64,000 bases of DNA from Actinomycetota bacterium (GTDB lineage Bacteria > Actinomycetota > Thermoleophilia > Solirubrobacterales > JACPNS01). The notes under the pieces were generated by a model. It saw nothing but the letters and a program-made list of their open reading frames with translations, was not told the origin of the DNA and made no database searches. The stretch spans positions 42,874 to 106,873 of the forward strand of contig JACQZY010000010.1 of NCBI GenBank assembly GCA_016213645.1. The letters run 5' to 3'. Below, in pieces: positions 16,551-24,807 of the stretch. The position numbers and the translations under genes are program-made. Position 1 is the stretch's first letter. The number at the start of each line of letters is the position of its first letter.

Positions 16551-16886
16551 TCAGCCCGATGCAGCCGGCGGAGTCGGGAGGCCGGGAAAACCAAGGATGC
16601 GGCGAGGCTTGTACGGCAGTGCCTCGGCGAGGTCGAGCACCTGCTGAAGCAGGCGACCGGCGCGCGACGGATCGATCGTCTCCACGCGTGGTTGTAGCGC
16701 CAGCCGCATGCCACCCGCGGCCGCGATTCGCGCCAGCGCGTCCACGCCGGGCTGGCGCGTGCCGTGCTCATAGGCGTTGACGACCGATCGCGAAAGCCCC
16801 GCCCGCCGCGCCAGCTCGGCCTGAGAAAGACCGGCGGCGGTGCGGATGCCACGAATCAAGTCCGCTGCTTCACGCTCGGAAGCCAT
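16551..16886 (-). CDS. XRE-family HTH regulator, probable antitoxin
   Basis: 111 residues. A Cro/C1-type helix-turn-helix spans residues ~10-63 (RTAAGLSQAELARRAGLSRS for the first helices, then VNAYEHGTRQPGVDALARI). The C-terminal ~45 residues include a Pro/Leu-rich tail (PYKPRRILGFPGL) that may contact the partner. It precedes the nucleotidyltransferase on the same strand. Its start codon lies a few bases from a strong palindrome, consistent with autorepression, as is usual for antitoxins. Confidence 0.8.
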   Translation of the reverse strand: MASEREAADLIRGIRTAAGLSQAELARRAGLSRSVVNAYEHGTRQPGVDALARIAAAGGMRLALQPRVETIDPSRAGRLLQQVLDLAEALPYKPRRILGFPGLPTPPAASG

Positions 16887-16890
16887 GGTT

Positions 16891-16916
16891 ATATGTTAGC
16901 GAATACGCTGACATAT
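16891..16916. promoter_or_regulatory. Palindromic operator and promoter of the XRE/nucleotidyltransferase pair
   Basis: The arms ATATGTTAGCG and CGCTGACATAT (10 of 11 positions complementary) flank an AATA centre. On the minus strand this dyad contains TAACAT exactly 6 nt before the ATG, a likely -10 with leaderless start; a weak -35-like GTGCAA lies 17 bp further upstream. A repressor bound here would cover the -10. The dyad is A/T-rich in a very GC-rich setting. Confidence 0.7.
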
Positions 16917-17059
16917 TGCACGTTCGATGACTTGGCCCGGCGACGCGCCGGCACGTGAGCGAAACCGACCCGCAACCCCATGACTTCAGACGTAGGAGGA
17001 TGTCAAGTTTCGGCCCACGCGGTCGGGTTCGAGCGGCGCGTACCGGTCATTCGCGGGCG

Positions 17060-17065
17060 TAGACT
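17060..17065 (+). promoter_or_regulatory. Candidate leaderless -10 box of the TfoX-like gene
   Basis: TAGACT stands exactly 7 nt before the ATG at 17073, identical in sequence and spacing to the box before rpsG. No Shine-Dalgarno is present. Confidence 0.45.
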
Positions 17066-17072
17066 GCGATTC

Positions 17073-17402
17073 ATGGCCTACGACGAAGCCCTCGGCGATC
17101 GCATTCGCGACATCCTGGTGGATCAGCCCGGTGTGACGGAGAGGCTGATGTTTGGTGGCCTCGGCTTCATGGTCAACGGCAACATGGCCTGCGGGCCAAA
17201 CGGCGACGTGCTGATCGTGCGCGTCGGACCGGCCGCCTACGAAAACGCGCTCGCCGAACCCGAGGCCACCGAGATGAAATTCACCGGCAGGCCAATGCGG
17301 GGCTTCGTGGAGATCGACGGCGCCGAGCTGGCATCCGACGCCACGCTGGCCAAGTGGATAGAGCGCGGCGTCGCTTTCGCAGCGTCACTACCGCCGAAGT
17401 AG
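17073..17402 (+). CDS. TfoX/Sxy N-terminal domain protein
   Basis: 109 residues from the ATG at 17073; an in-frame ATG at 16980 would add an unlikely leader. The sequence MFGGLGFMVNGNMACG, followed by beta strands carrying VRVGP and MKFTGRPMRGFVEI, is the hallmark of the TfoX N-terminal domain. The family includes the competence regulator TfoX/Sxy, but stand-alone N-domain proteins are widespread and mostly uncharacterised. A direct competence role cannot be claimed. A single-gene unit, ended by low-complexity DNA and a hairpin. Confidence 0.8.
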   Translation: MAYDEALGDRIRDILVDQPGVTERLMFGGLGFMVNGNMACGPNGDVLIVRVGPAAYENALAEPEATEMKFTGRPMRGFVEIDGAELASDATLAKWIERGVAFAASLPPK

Positions 17403-17436
17403 TCGGCCGGCTGGTGCGGAGTCCGTTTCGGCCTGG

Positions 17437-17590
17437 GTGCGTGCGCGCCCGCGTCCGTGTGCGCGCCTGTGCGCGTCCGCGCCCGTGTGCGCGCCTGCGC
17501 GCCTGTGCGCCCGCACGCTTGCCCGCGCGCCTGGCGAGCGTCCGCGTCAACTTTTGCCCGAGTGCCTGTCTGCCCACACACCCGCGCGCA
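17437..17590. repeat. GC-rich low-complexity strip
   Basis: About 150 bp made of GTGCGCGCC, GTCCGCGCC and CCTGCGCGCC variants, rich in alternating purine-pyrimidine steps. Open frames on both strands through it translate to Arg/Ala/Cys-biased nonsense, so I see no gene. Together with the hairpin at 17599 it fills the gap between the TfoX-like and HAD genes. Confidence 0.7.
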
Positions 17591-17598
17591 GACCGCTA

Positions 17599-17631
17599 GG
17601 GATTTTTATGCCATGGCGGCATAAAAATCCC
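17599..17631. terminator. Perfect 14-bp hairpin with internal T/A tracts
   Basis: GGGATTTTTATGCC and its exact complement enclose a 5-nt loop. The stem contains a T5/A5 tract, unusual for this GC-rich genome. It lies between the convergent TfoX-like and HAD-like genes, so a bidirectional terminator is likely. A REP-like palindrome is the alternative, since a GAAAAGGGGTCAGGGTCCC motif follows at 17641. Confidence 0.55.
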
Positions 17632-17649
17632 CACCAGTCTGAAAAGGGG

Positions 17650-18258
17650 TCAGGGTCCCGCGATTGCCCCAGGGGAGGCTTCGCCCGCGCCCGCATCCGC
17701 GCCACCAGCAGCGCCAGCACCCGCACCCGACGCCCAGGCCACCAGTTCGTCCACGTGATCGTCCGTCAGTCCCACGTAGGGGTCGGTTGACACCAGCAAC
17801 GTCGGTTCGCCGCCGGTCCGGCGGGTCGCCGCCCAGTCCGCACAGGCGCTGTTGTGGCCGTCGTCAATCCATGCGACCGCCCGCCCGCGCGCCCGCGCGC
17901 CGAGCGCGTCGAGTTTCCAGTGCCCGCTGCCGTCGGTGCTCGGCGCCACTGCAAACTCCACCACCTCCAACTCTCCCGGCAGACTAAGCAGATGTACGAG
18001 GTGCTCGTTCGCGCGTTCGCCCCAGCCGGTCGCCCAAACAGCCTCAAAATGCGGTATCAGCGCGCCCAGCCGACGATCCATCCCCGCTCCGATGTGATGG
18101 ATGATTCCCTCAATGTTGTGCAGCGTGCCCGCCGCCGCGCCGCCGGCCACCGAGCCAAGTGGTCTGGAACCACTAGGAACACCGGCATTTCCAGCGAATC
18201 CATAGGTGCTGATAACACCGTCGACGTCGACAAACAGGAGTGGTTTAAGCGAATTCAT
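17650..18258 (-). CDS. HAD-superfamily-like protein
   Basis: 202 residues starting at the ATG complementary to 18256-18258. The frame is open further upstream, but HAD motif I (LLFVDVDGVIS, D11 and D13) should sit near the N-terminus. A Gly/Ala-rich insert follows, then WATGWGERANEHL, and late motifs VAWIDDGH and LVSTDPYVGLTDDHVDEL. This matches the HAD-like domains seen alone or in RNA-repair multidomain proteins (HAD_SAK-type, recognised from memory). Phosphatase activity is plausible, substrate unknown. The C-terminus is an Ala/Gly-rich low-complexity tail, and the stop codon falls inside the GGGGTCAGGGTCCC motif. Confidence 0.7.
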   Translation of the reverse strand: MNSLKPLLFVDVDGVISTYGFAGNAGVPSGSRPLGSVAGGAAAGTLHNIEGIIHHIGAGMDRRLGALIPHFEAVWATGWGERANEHLVHLLSLPGELEVVEFAVAPSTDGSGHWKLDALGARARGRAVAWIDDGHNSACADWAATRRTGGEPTLLVSTDPYVGLTDDHVDELVAWASGAGAGAAGGADAGAGEASPGAIAGP

Positions 18259-18499
18259 GGAAGTGGCGTGGCGCTCGCGGACGCGGCAATCGGACGGAAC
18301 GGCTTGAACGTTTCGGCCGGCCGGCGGTCTATCGTTGCGCCTCAGCGTAGTTGTGTTGCGCACGGCTTGGTTCCGTTTCGACCGAAGGTTTTTAAAGGTC
18401 ACGCGGTCTGCGTTCGATATGAACACAGACGCAAAGGAACGGCAGGGAGGCCAGTCCGCGTCACCTCGAAACGCCCGCTCGTTTCGCTCGACATCAGGG

Positions 18500-19375
18500 A
18501 TGAATCTGGAACTAGGCATATTTCTCGCGCTTCTTTGCGCCGCAGCCACAAATCTGGGCTTTCTGCTTAAGCACCGTGGCGCCTGTGAAGCGCCCGCCGT
18601 GGACATGCGCCGACCGCTCAAAAGCGCGGCCGCGCTGTTTCGTTCGCGCGCGTTTCTCGCCGGATACGGCGTGGCGGCGGTTGCGTTTACGCTGCACGTC
18701 GCGGCGCTCTGGATGGCGCCGATCTCAGTGGTTCAGTCCACGATCTCAGGCGGCTTGGTGTTTCTCGCGGTGCTCGCGGAGCGGATCTTCGGATACCGGC
18801 TTGGCACGCGTCAATGGATCGGCGTGATTCTGACGGCGGTCGGCCTGATGCTGCTGGCGATCACGCTGCCACACGGTGGTGGCAACAGTTATTCGGCCGC
18901 CGCGCTTGTCGCGTTTGAGGGTTGCGCTCTGGTGATCGGGCTGCTGCTGCTGATCGGTCCGAGGTTTGGCGCGGGTATTCAGCACCACGGCGTGATGCTG
19001 GGCGCGGCTTCCGGCGTGCTGATCGGCGTCTCCGACATCGCGATCAAGGCGATGACCAATATTTCCGCCGTCTCCGGCACCGTTGACGCGTTGCTGACGC
19101 CGTGGCTGCCGCTGGCACTGGCGATGGCGATCATTTCGTTTTACTCGGTGGCCCGCGGACTTCAGCTCGGCGAGGCCGTGCCGGTGATCACGGTGATCGG
19201 CGTCGCCGCGAATCTGTTGCAGATCGTCGGCGGCATCGTCGTCTTCGGCGACCCGATGCCCAGCGGCGCAGTGGGCATCGTCGCCCAGTCCTTCGGTTTC
19301 GCGCTGGTGTGCGTTGCCGCCGCGCTGATTCCCGCGCCCACGCGCGCGGCGAATGTGGCGCCGCAGGCCGTCTGA
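18500..19375 (+). CDS. DMT/EamA-like membrane transporter
   Basis: 291 residues from the ATG at 18500, which places the first membrane helix ([19 protein letters not shown]) at the N-terminus; an ATG at 18419 is an alternative. About nine to ten hydrophobic helices are visible in two halves. Each half carries the drug/metabolite-transporter pattern ([22 protein letters not shown] and the mirrored [19 protein letters not shown]). Substrate not predictable. It runs toward rpsL, 83 bp upstream of that gene, which has its own promoter. Confidence 0.8.
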   Translation: MNLELGIFLALLCAAATNLGFLLKHRGACEAPAVDMRRPLKSAAALFRSRAFLAGYGVAAVAFTLHVAALWMAPISVVQSTISGGLVFLAVLAERIFGYRLGTRQWIGVILTAVGLMLLAITLPHGGGNSYSAAALVAFEGCALVIGLLLLIGPRFGAGIQHHGVMLGAASGVLIGVSDIAIKAMTNISAVSGTVDALLTPWLPLALAMAIISFYSVARGLQLGEAVPVITVIGVAANLLQIVGGIVVFGDPMPSGAVGIVAQSFGFALVCVAAALIPAPTRAANVAPQAV

Positions 19376-19439
19376 TCCCCACTGGAACCGGCCGTCACGA
19401 ACCGTTTGCGTATTGCATTGCAAGCGCGCGAACCCGCAT

Positions 19440-19448
19440 TGCTACCAT
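19440..19448 (+). promoter_or_regulatory. Extended -10 promoter of rpsL
   Basis: TGCTACCAT (TGn + TACCAT) lies 10 nt before the rpsL ATG, with TTGCAA at 19418-19423 as a possible -35 (19-bp spacer). The mRNA would have a leader of only a few nucleotides. The box is closely related to those before the fusA leader and rpmJ. Confidence 0.5.
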
Positions 19449-19458
19449 CCGCCTTCGT

Positions 19459-19854
19459 ATGCCAAGCATCAATCAGCTGGTCCGCAAGGGACGCAAGGCC
19501 CCGAAGAAGAAGATTTCGACTCCGGGTCTGAAGAACATCAAGGGCGGTCACGCCAAGCAGGTCGCGCCGCAGCGGCGTGGAGTCTGCACGCGTGTCTACA
19601 CGACCACGCCGAAGAAGCCGAACTCGGCGCTTCGCAAGGTCGCCCGTGTGCGGCTCACCAACCAGATGGAAGTCACGGCGTACATCCCCGGCGAGGGCCA
19701 CAACCTGCAGGAGCACTCCGTTGTGCTCGTACGTGGTGGCCGAGTCAAGGACCTGCCGGGAGTTCGATACAAGATAATTCGCGGCACGCTGGACACCGCC
19801 GGCGTCTCAGACCGCAAGCAGGCCCGCTCACGCTACGGCGTGAAGGTCAGCTAG
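19459..19854 (+). CDS. rpsL: Ribosomal protein S12
   Basis: 131 residues. The decoding-centre signatures [13 protein letters not shown] and [13 protein letters not shown] are intact, with the lysines that mutate to streptomycin resistance in wild-type state. Compared with E. coli S12 there is an insertion of roughly a dozen basic residues around positions 18-36 ([12 protein letters not shown]) before RRGVCTRVY. No Shine-Dalgarno is present. First gene of the rpsL-rpsG pair. Confidence 0.97.
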   Translation: MPSINQLVRKGRKAPKKKISTPGLKNIKGGHAKQVAPQRRGVCTRVYTTTPKKPNSALRKVARVRLTNQMEVTAYIPGEGHNLQEHSVVLVRGGRVKDLPGVRYKIIRGTLDTAGVSDRKQARSRYGVKVS

Positions 19855-19891
19855 CCGGACCGCCGAACAGCCGCCGCCTCTCAGAAAGACT

Positions 19892-19897
19892 TAGACT
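19892..19897 (+). promoter_or_regulatory. Candidate leaderless -10 box of rpsG
   Basis: TAGACT is 7 nt before the rpsG ATG at 19905, with no Shine-Dalgarno in the 50-bp rpsL-rpsG gap. It could give an independent leaderless rpsG transcript in addition to read-through from rpsL. Confidence 0.4.
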
Positions 19898-19904
19898 CAA
19901 ACTC

Positions 19905-20375
19905 ATGCCACGCCGCAACGCCGCAACGATCCGCGAAATTCAGCCCGATGGCGTCTACAACAGCCGCCTCGTGCAGCAGGTCATCAACAAGGTGATGCTC
20001 GACGGCAAAAAGAGCACCGCCGAGCGAATCGTCTACAGCGCGTTGGACACGCTTTCCACCAAGACCGGCTCGTCGCCCGTCGAGGCGCTGGAAAGCTCGA
20101 TCAAGGCGATCACGCCCAATCTTGAAGTGCGCTCGCGCCGTGTCGGTGGCGCCAGTTACCAGGTACCGGTAGAGGTGCCGCAGCGCCGCGCCCGCACACT
20201 TGCGATCCGCTGGCTTGTGGAGGCCTCACGCTCGCGCCGCGAGAAGTCGATGGCCGACCGCCTCGCCTACGAATTGATCGACGCCCAAAACGACGCCGGC
20301 GGCGCCTTCAAGAAAAAGGAAGACATCTTCCGCATGGCGAAGGCGAACCAGGCGTTTTCGCACTATCGCTGGTAG
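19905..20375 (+). CDS. rpsG: Ribosomal protein S7
   Basis: 156 residues, standard length. Starts MPRRNAATIREIQPDGVYNS and ends in MAKANQAFSHYRW, the typical C-terminus. It contains VRSRRVGGASYQVPVEV and the AIRWLVEASRSR helix. It binds the 3' domain of 16S rRNA and nucleates head assembly. fusA, the usual next gene, is displaced by about 16 kb. Confidence 0.97.
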   Translation: MPRRNAATIREIQPDGVYNSRLVQQVINKVMLDGKKSTAERIVYSALDTLSTKTGSSPVEALESSIKAITPNLEVRSRRVGGASYQVPVEVPQRRARTLAIRWLVEASRSRREKSMADRLAYELIDAQNDAGGAFKKKEDIFRMAKANQAFSHYRW

Positions 20376-20387
20376 TTCGGCGCTGGT

Positions 20388-20405
20388 AGTCCGGTCATCC
20401 GGACT
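20388..20405. terminator. Hairpin between convergent rpsG and ABC permease genes
   Basis: AGTCCGG and CCGGACT form a perfect 7-bp stem with a TCAT loop just after the rpsG stop. There is no clear U-tract on either strand. A bidirectional terminator is plausible. Confidence 0.4.
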
Positions 20406-20452
20406 GCCGGTAAGTACCGTCGGACCATCGTCCTGACGACTCGGCTCGCGCC

Positions 20453-21307
20453 CTACAACTTCTCAGTCACCATCGGTGCGAACCGCTTGAACACGAGCGG
20501 TCCAATCACGATCACGGCCGTATAGACCAGCGCGCTCGCCGCCAGTGCATAAGGTGAGTAGACCTGACCGAGCGTGGGTGCGGTGTCGTCGATGATCAGA
20601 CGGCGAGAGAGTGTCAGCAGCGGCGAGAGCGGATTGAAGGCGAGGACATCGCGCAAAGGCTTGCCGAACCGATCGGCCACGTAGATGATCGGTGTCGCCC
20701 AGAAGAGCACCTGCGCAAGCACTTCCCAGATCGGCCCGACGTCGCGGAAGTACACGTATGCGATTGCCAGAATCCACCCAATCGCCGAAGCAAACAGTCC
20801 CACGCAGATGGCGATCAGCGGCAGCGCAAGCCAGCCGACCTGTGGATCAACGCCGGAGCCGAGCAGGAATCCGAAAAACACCGCCAACGTGGCCAGAAAC
20901 TGCACCGAGCTCACGATCACGGCGGCAAGCGGAATCGAGAAGATCGGCACCTTGATTTTCAGCAGAATGCCGCCGCGTTCGACGAGGCAGGCGACGCTCG
21001 AGGTGGTGATCTCCACAAACAGACCCCAGAAGGTGAATGCCATCAACAAGTAGACCGGGTAGTTCCGGATGCCCTCGGCGATTCCGATGATCCTCGTGAA
21101 CACCGTGTACAGAACGCCAAACAGCAAAAGCGGCTTGAGAAGCGTCCAGAGAAATCCAAAGAAGGAGCCCATGTAGCGCTGCTTGAGGTCGGCCTTCGCG
21201 AGAACCCATGCGATTTCGACGGCTCGACGGCTCTCCGGCTTGCTTTCGGCCGAGGAGTTGCGCAGGGCCTTCGACCCGGCGGAAACGATGGTCACCCCGT
21301 CAGCCAC
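20453..21307 (-). CDS. Polysaccharide ABC exporter, permease subunit (Wzm/TagG type)
   Basis: 284 residues with six predicted membrane helices and the ABC-2 signature (LAKADLKQRYMGSFFGFLWT at the N-terminal amphipathic region, then LLKPLLLFGVLYTVF). With the ATPase encoded just upstream, whose end overlaps its start by 8 bp, it should export an undecaprenyl-linked polysaccharide or a lipid-linked glycan. Last gene of the nine-gene minus-strand operon. Confidence 0.88.
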   Translation of the reverse strand: MADGVTIVSAGSKALRNSSAESKPESRRAVEIAWVLAKADLKQRYMGSFFGFLWTLLKPLLLFGVLYTVFTRIIGIAEGIRNYPVYLLMAFTFWGLFVEITTSSVACLVERGGILLKIKVPIFSIPLAAVIVSSVQFLATLAVFFGFLLGSGVDPQVGWLALPLIAICVGLFASAIGWILAIAYVYFRDVGPIWEVLAQVLFWATPIIYVADRFGKPLRDVLAFNPLSPLLTLSRRLIIDDTAPTLGQVYSPYALAASALVYTAVIVIGPLVFKRFAPMVTEKL

Positions 21308-22553
21308 GGACGACCGACGTTTCGTGAATCAACGCGACACCGCCGGCGCGGTGGCGCGGTCCCAGAACGTGCAGGCGGCAGGCGTGGTCGACTGAGTCGG
21401 CTACGCGTGAATCCGCCTTGTGGAGCACGCTTGGAGAGCAATAGAAAAGTCCGCGTTCGAGAGAGCTGCGAAATCGCATCGAGAACTTCGCAGTCTGGCC
21501 GGCCGCGAACGAGCCCGTTTCGACGCGATCAATTCTCGTGTCGGTGGCGAAAATCGGCCTGTTCGCCTCGTCGTGCATTATGAATCCGAGCACGGGCGCT
21601 TCAGTATCGACGTTGAATCTGCATTCGAAAAACAACGTGATGAAATCCCCTTGTGGAGTCTCTTCGGTGCGTAGCCCGTCATCGTTTTCAAACCAGGCAT
21701 CAAGAATCTCAGCGGCGCCGTCGCCCACGTGAGTTCCACGTTCGAATTCGACATCGGCCATCTTGCCCACGTTTATTTGTTCGTAGCGCATGGCCACGGC
21801 CGCGGGGTCGCCGATCTCCTGTACGACGCCCTTCTCGATGATCATCGCGCGGTCACAAAAACGCTCCACCAGGTCCATCGCGTGGGTCACAAACACCACC
21901 GTGGTTCCGGATTCTTTGATGCGATTGAACTCGTCAAAACACTTCTGCTGAAAGGCGAGATCGCCGACGGCAAGAACTTCATCGATCAGGAGGATGTCCG
22001 CGTCGATGCTGATCGCCACCGCGAACGCCAGTCGAACGTGCATACCGGACGAGTAGTTCCGGAGCTTGAGGTCCGCGAACTCCTCCAGCTCGCCGAAGGC
22101 GAGCACGCTCTCCACTCGGCTCTTCGCCTCGGAGGGCGAAAGGCCCATCAGGGTGCCGTTCAGAAGCACGTTGTCGTAGGCGTTGAGGTCGGGGTTGAAT
22201 CCGACGCCAAGCTCGATAAACGTTGCCAACCTGCCGTTTACCGTGATCGAGCCCGTGTTCGGCCTGTAAATCCCGGCCATGCACTTCAGCAGTGTGCTTT
22301 TTCCGCTGCCGTTGCGGCCCACAACGCCGAAAAACTCTCCCGGCTGCACGTCGAAGCTGACTTTTTTAAGCGCGTCGAACCGGTGCTTTCTGATGACGCC
22401 AGGACGTAACACACGCTCCTTGAACGTGGCGACGCGTTCGCTGGGAACCATGAAGCTTTTCGAGACGTTGTCTACGGTGAGCGGGGCCTGGCGATCATGC
22501 ACGGCCGCGGAGGCGATGGTTGCTTCATGCTCCTGGTCAATGGCGTGGTTCAC
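21300..22553 (-). CDS. Polysaccharide ABC exporter, ATPase with Wzt-like C-terminal domain
   Basis: 417 residues. Walker A GRNGSGKS (79-86), signature YSSGM (167-171), Walker B DILLIDE (186-192) and H-loop H224 are all intact. Residues ~265-417 form an extra beta-rich domain like the carbohydrate-binding C-terminal domain of Wzt, which in O-antigen systems recognises the terminal modification of the chain before export. The nearby methyltransferase might provide such a cap, but that is inference. It starts 98 bp after the preceding glycosyltransferase stop, the widest gap in this operon. Confidence 0.88.
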   Translation of the reverse strand: MNHAIDQEHEATIASAAVHDRQAPLTVDNVSKSFMVPSERVATFKERVLRPGVIRKHRFDALKKVSFDVQPGEFFGVVGRNGSGKSTLLKCMAGIYRPNTGSITVNGRLATFIELGVGFNPDLNAYDNVLLNGTLMGLSPSEAKSRVESVLAFGELEEFADLKLRNYSSGMHVRLAFAVAISIDADILLIDEVLAVGDLAFQQKCFDEFNRIKESGTTVVFVTHAMDLVERFCDRAMIIEKGVVQEIGDPAAVAMRYEQINVGKMADVEFERGTHVGDGAAEILDAWFENDDGLRTEETPQGDFITLFFECRFNVDTEAPVLGFIMHDEANRPIFATDTRIDRVETGSFAAGQTAKFSMRFRSSLERGLFYCSPSVLHKADSRVADSVDHACRLHVLGPRHRAGGVALIHETSVVRG

Positions 22554-22651
22554 AGCCGGCCAACCGTAGCACCGGGTCGGGCGGTGGAGTGCGTTGAGAA
22601 CGGGGTTATGGGCGCAGTAGCTTGGCTTGCGGAGGTCGCACTTCCGCAGAT

Positions 22652-23554
22652 TTACTCAAGCATTGCGGGGCTTGTGCCTGGACCGAAAAGGACGCCTGCG
22701 AACTCGCCGGTCGCGTGCGCGCAAAGCAGAAGGAACATGTATGGAAGCGCCTTTGCGGTGATGATGCGATATCCGGGCTTGTGACGTAACTCCGAGAGCG
22801 TCTGTGCCATGAGCATCCCCGGCAATAGCACACATCGAGCCGCTCGCCGAAGTATTTCCATGAGAGGCGGTCTCCGGAATGGCAACGCAGCGGAGGAGCG
22901 GCCGTTGTGAAAATGCGTCGCGATCGTCTCGCGGAGATCGTGCGACTGAATGTGCGAGACCCGGACACGATCATCCAGAACCATATGGCCGACGTGATGC
23001 GTGTTCGGCACGATTTCCAGTTCAAGCCTGCCCGGGACGAGATCGAACTCCTCTAGGAACCGGCGCTTGAGCGACACATTGATGGCGGGCGGAACTCGCT
23101 TTGTCGGCCGTGCTGGCATCGGCGGCAAGAAGATCGCGAAAGTGAGGAGGAAATTCGCCCAGTCAAGCACTCGCGAAGTGGAGCCGTTGAGCGTCGAGCC
23201 GCTGACCGCCGCGAGATCCGGGTTCTCCTCGTGCGCGCGCAGGACGGCGGTGTGCCAATCCGGATCCGGCATGATGTGATCTTCCGTCAATGCGATCACT
23301 TCACCGCGTGCTCGTTTGACAGCTTCGGCACGCAACGTGAAAACATCCGATCCGGGCATACGCACCGCCACCGGGATGTCGTCTGGCAGTCCCTCGGTAG
23401 AGCCGTCGGCTACAAGCAGCTCGCCGCCTATCGGCTTGAGTTTTTCGAGATGGCGTTCGACGGCTTGGTGCACCGTCGGTGAGTCATGCGTTGCTGCGAA
23501 GACGACGCTCAGACTTGGGCGGGTTTCGTTACTCGTCGAAGACGTGGAAGTCAC
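22652..23554 (-). CDS. GT2-like glycosyltransferase with C-terminal membrane helices
   Basis: 300 residues. The N-terminal Rossmann-like GT-A core has LSVVFAATHDSPTVHQAV, LLVADGSTEG and an acidic metal-site candidate EDHIMPDPDW. The region ~235-300 is hydrophobic (LLPGMLMAQTL, LPYMFLLLCAHATGEFAG), suggesting membrane attachment. The canonical second half of GT2 enzymes is short. It overlaps the upstream GT4 gene by 4 bp. Donor and acceptor are unknown. Confidence 0.75.
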   Translation of the reverse strand: MTSTSSTSNETRPSLSVVFAATHDSPTVHQAVERHLEKLKPIGGELLVADGSTEGLPDDIPVAVRMPGSDVFTLRAEAVKRARGEVIALTEDHIMPDPDWHTAVLRAHEENPDLAAVSGSTLNGSTSRVLDWANFLLTFAIFLPPMPARPTKRVPPAINVSLKRRFLEEFDLVPGRLELEIVPNTHHVGHMVLDDRVRVSHIQSHDLRETIATHFHNGRSSAALPFRRPPLMEILRRAARCVLLPGMLMAQTLSELRHKPGYRIITAKALPYMFLLLCAHATGEFAGVLFGPGTSPAMLE

Positions 23555-24807
23555 ACCTGATCCTGTCGAGGAGCTGTGAACTTACGCAGCACGTCGATCT
23601 CCGGACGTAAGACTTCTGACCAGCGCGGCAGCCGCCCCTCTGTGTCTGCAAGTCTGGCTGCGATTGTTTCAAGCCCTGTGCGATCGCTTAAGAGCCGGAC
23701 TGTCTCCTCCGCAAAACGAATTTCGTCTCCAATCGGTATGCGATCGATTAGGCCCTCGAGATATTCGTACGCCGGCAGGTCGAAGGCCAGCACTGGCACT
23801 CCAGCGGTGAGCGCTTCGCCGACCGCAATCCCCCAACCTTCCTCTCGCGATGGTGCGACAAAGAGCGTTGCCCCTCGAAGCAGCGACCATTTCTTCGTCT
23901 CCGTCACGAAGCCGTGCGTGTTCACGTTGTCGAGGCCAGAGCGCTTCAGTCGGCGCGAAAACTCGTCATGCAACGGTCCATCGCCGATCATCTCGACGCT
24001 GGCATCCGGGTGCGATTGCGAGAGGCGACGGGCGAGTTCGAGCATCACCCAAATCCCTTTTTCCTCGACGAAGCGACCGCAAAAAACGACGGTGGGATGT
24101 GTCGGTTTCGTGCGCGCGGGGAGTGGAATGAGTGGGTCGAACGCATTGCTGGTCATCACAATTTTGTCGGGGTCGAATTCGCGCGAGGTTAGGGAGCGTT
24201 CGACTTCTGAGTTATCAACGAACACCACATCCGCATAACGGCGCAGCAAGAAAAGCGAGAATCGCTCTGAGCGTCGTGAGAGCGTTGATCGAAGCGACCT
24301 CGCTCGATTCATGTCATCAACGAGGTGGTAGATGTATACGGCGACCGCGCTTTTGTGGCGCATCTTTGCCACGACGCAGGGAATAACGTCATGAAAGAAA
24401 TGAGTGGATGCGATTACGACGCCCGAACGGGGTGTCTTGATAATCGCCAGAATCATTCGCAGCACGACTGCCATTGCGTAGACCGGCAGACTGCGGATTG
24501 CGAAATCCAGTGGGGTGCGAAGCGGACGCATCGAACGCGTCGTCGTTTCAGGGAGATGCTCGGCAACTGCGGGAGGAGCAATCAAACGTATGGTATGGGG
24601 CCGCTCGCGGTCGTACTCTGCGACGAAGCGGAGCGCGTGCAGGTCGCCGCCCGAGATTCCGACCATGGGCCCGCACATCACCACTGTCATTTCGACCGGC
24701 GACTCGACGTGCGTCGGTTCGCCGCCGACCATAGGGCTCTCGCTGTCTTGTGCGCGCGTCACCGTTTTCAATTGCACATCCTCACTGCTTCCAGTTTTCG
24801 CGGTCAA
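23551..24807 (-). CDS. GT4-family glycosyltransferase
   Basis: 418 residues, GT-B fold. The C-terminal half holds TVVFCGRFVEEKG, VEMIGDGPLHDEF, and the nucleotide-sugar EX7E element in SREEGWGIAVGEALTAG, followed by GVPVLAFDLPAYEYL. The N-terminal acceptor domain contains a hydrophobic segment (AIRSLPVYAMAVVLRMILAI) that may dock to the membrane. It overlaps the preceding gene by 26 bp and the next by 4 bp. Adds one sugar during glycan assembly; specificity unknown. Confidence 0.85.
   Translation of the reverse strand: MTAKTGSSEDVQLKTVTRAQDSESPMVGGEPTHVESPVEMTVVMCGPMVGISGGDLHALRFVAEYDRERPHTIRLIAPPAVAEHLPETTTRSMRPLRTPLDFAIRSLPVYAMAVVLRMILAIIKTPRSGVVIASTHFFHDVIPCVVAKMRHKSAVAVYIYHLVDDMNRARSLRSTLSRRSERFSLFLLRRYADVVFVDNSEVERSLTSREFDPDKIVMTSNAFDPLIPLPARTKPTHPTVVFCGRFVEEKGIWVMLELARRLSQSHPDASVEMIGDGPLHDEFSRRLKRSGLDNVNTHGFVTETKKWSLLRGATLFVAPSREEGWGIAVGEALTAGVPVLAFDLPAYEYLEGLIDRIPIGDEIRFAEETVRLLSDRTGLETIAARLADTEGRLPRWSEVLRPEIDVLRKFTAPRQDQV

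Noticed and set aside
17237..17599. Arg/Ala-rich short frames in the GC strip
   Set aside because: Low-complexity translations on both strands with no start signals.
22554..22651. Missing gene in the 98-bp gap of the polysaccharide operon
   Set aside because: No frame of sensible length; probably spacer before the ABC ATPase gene.
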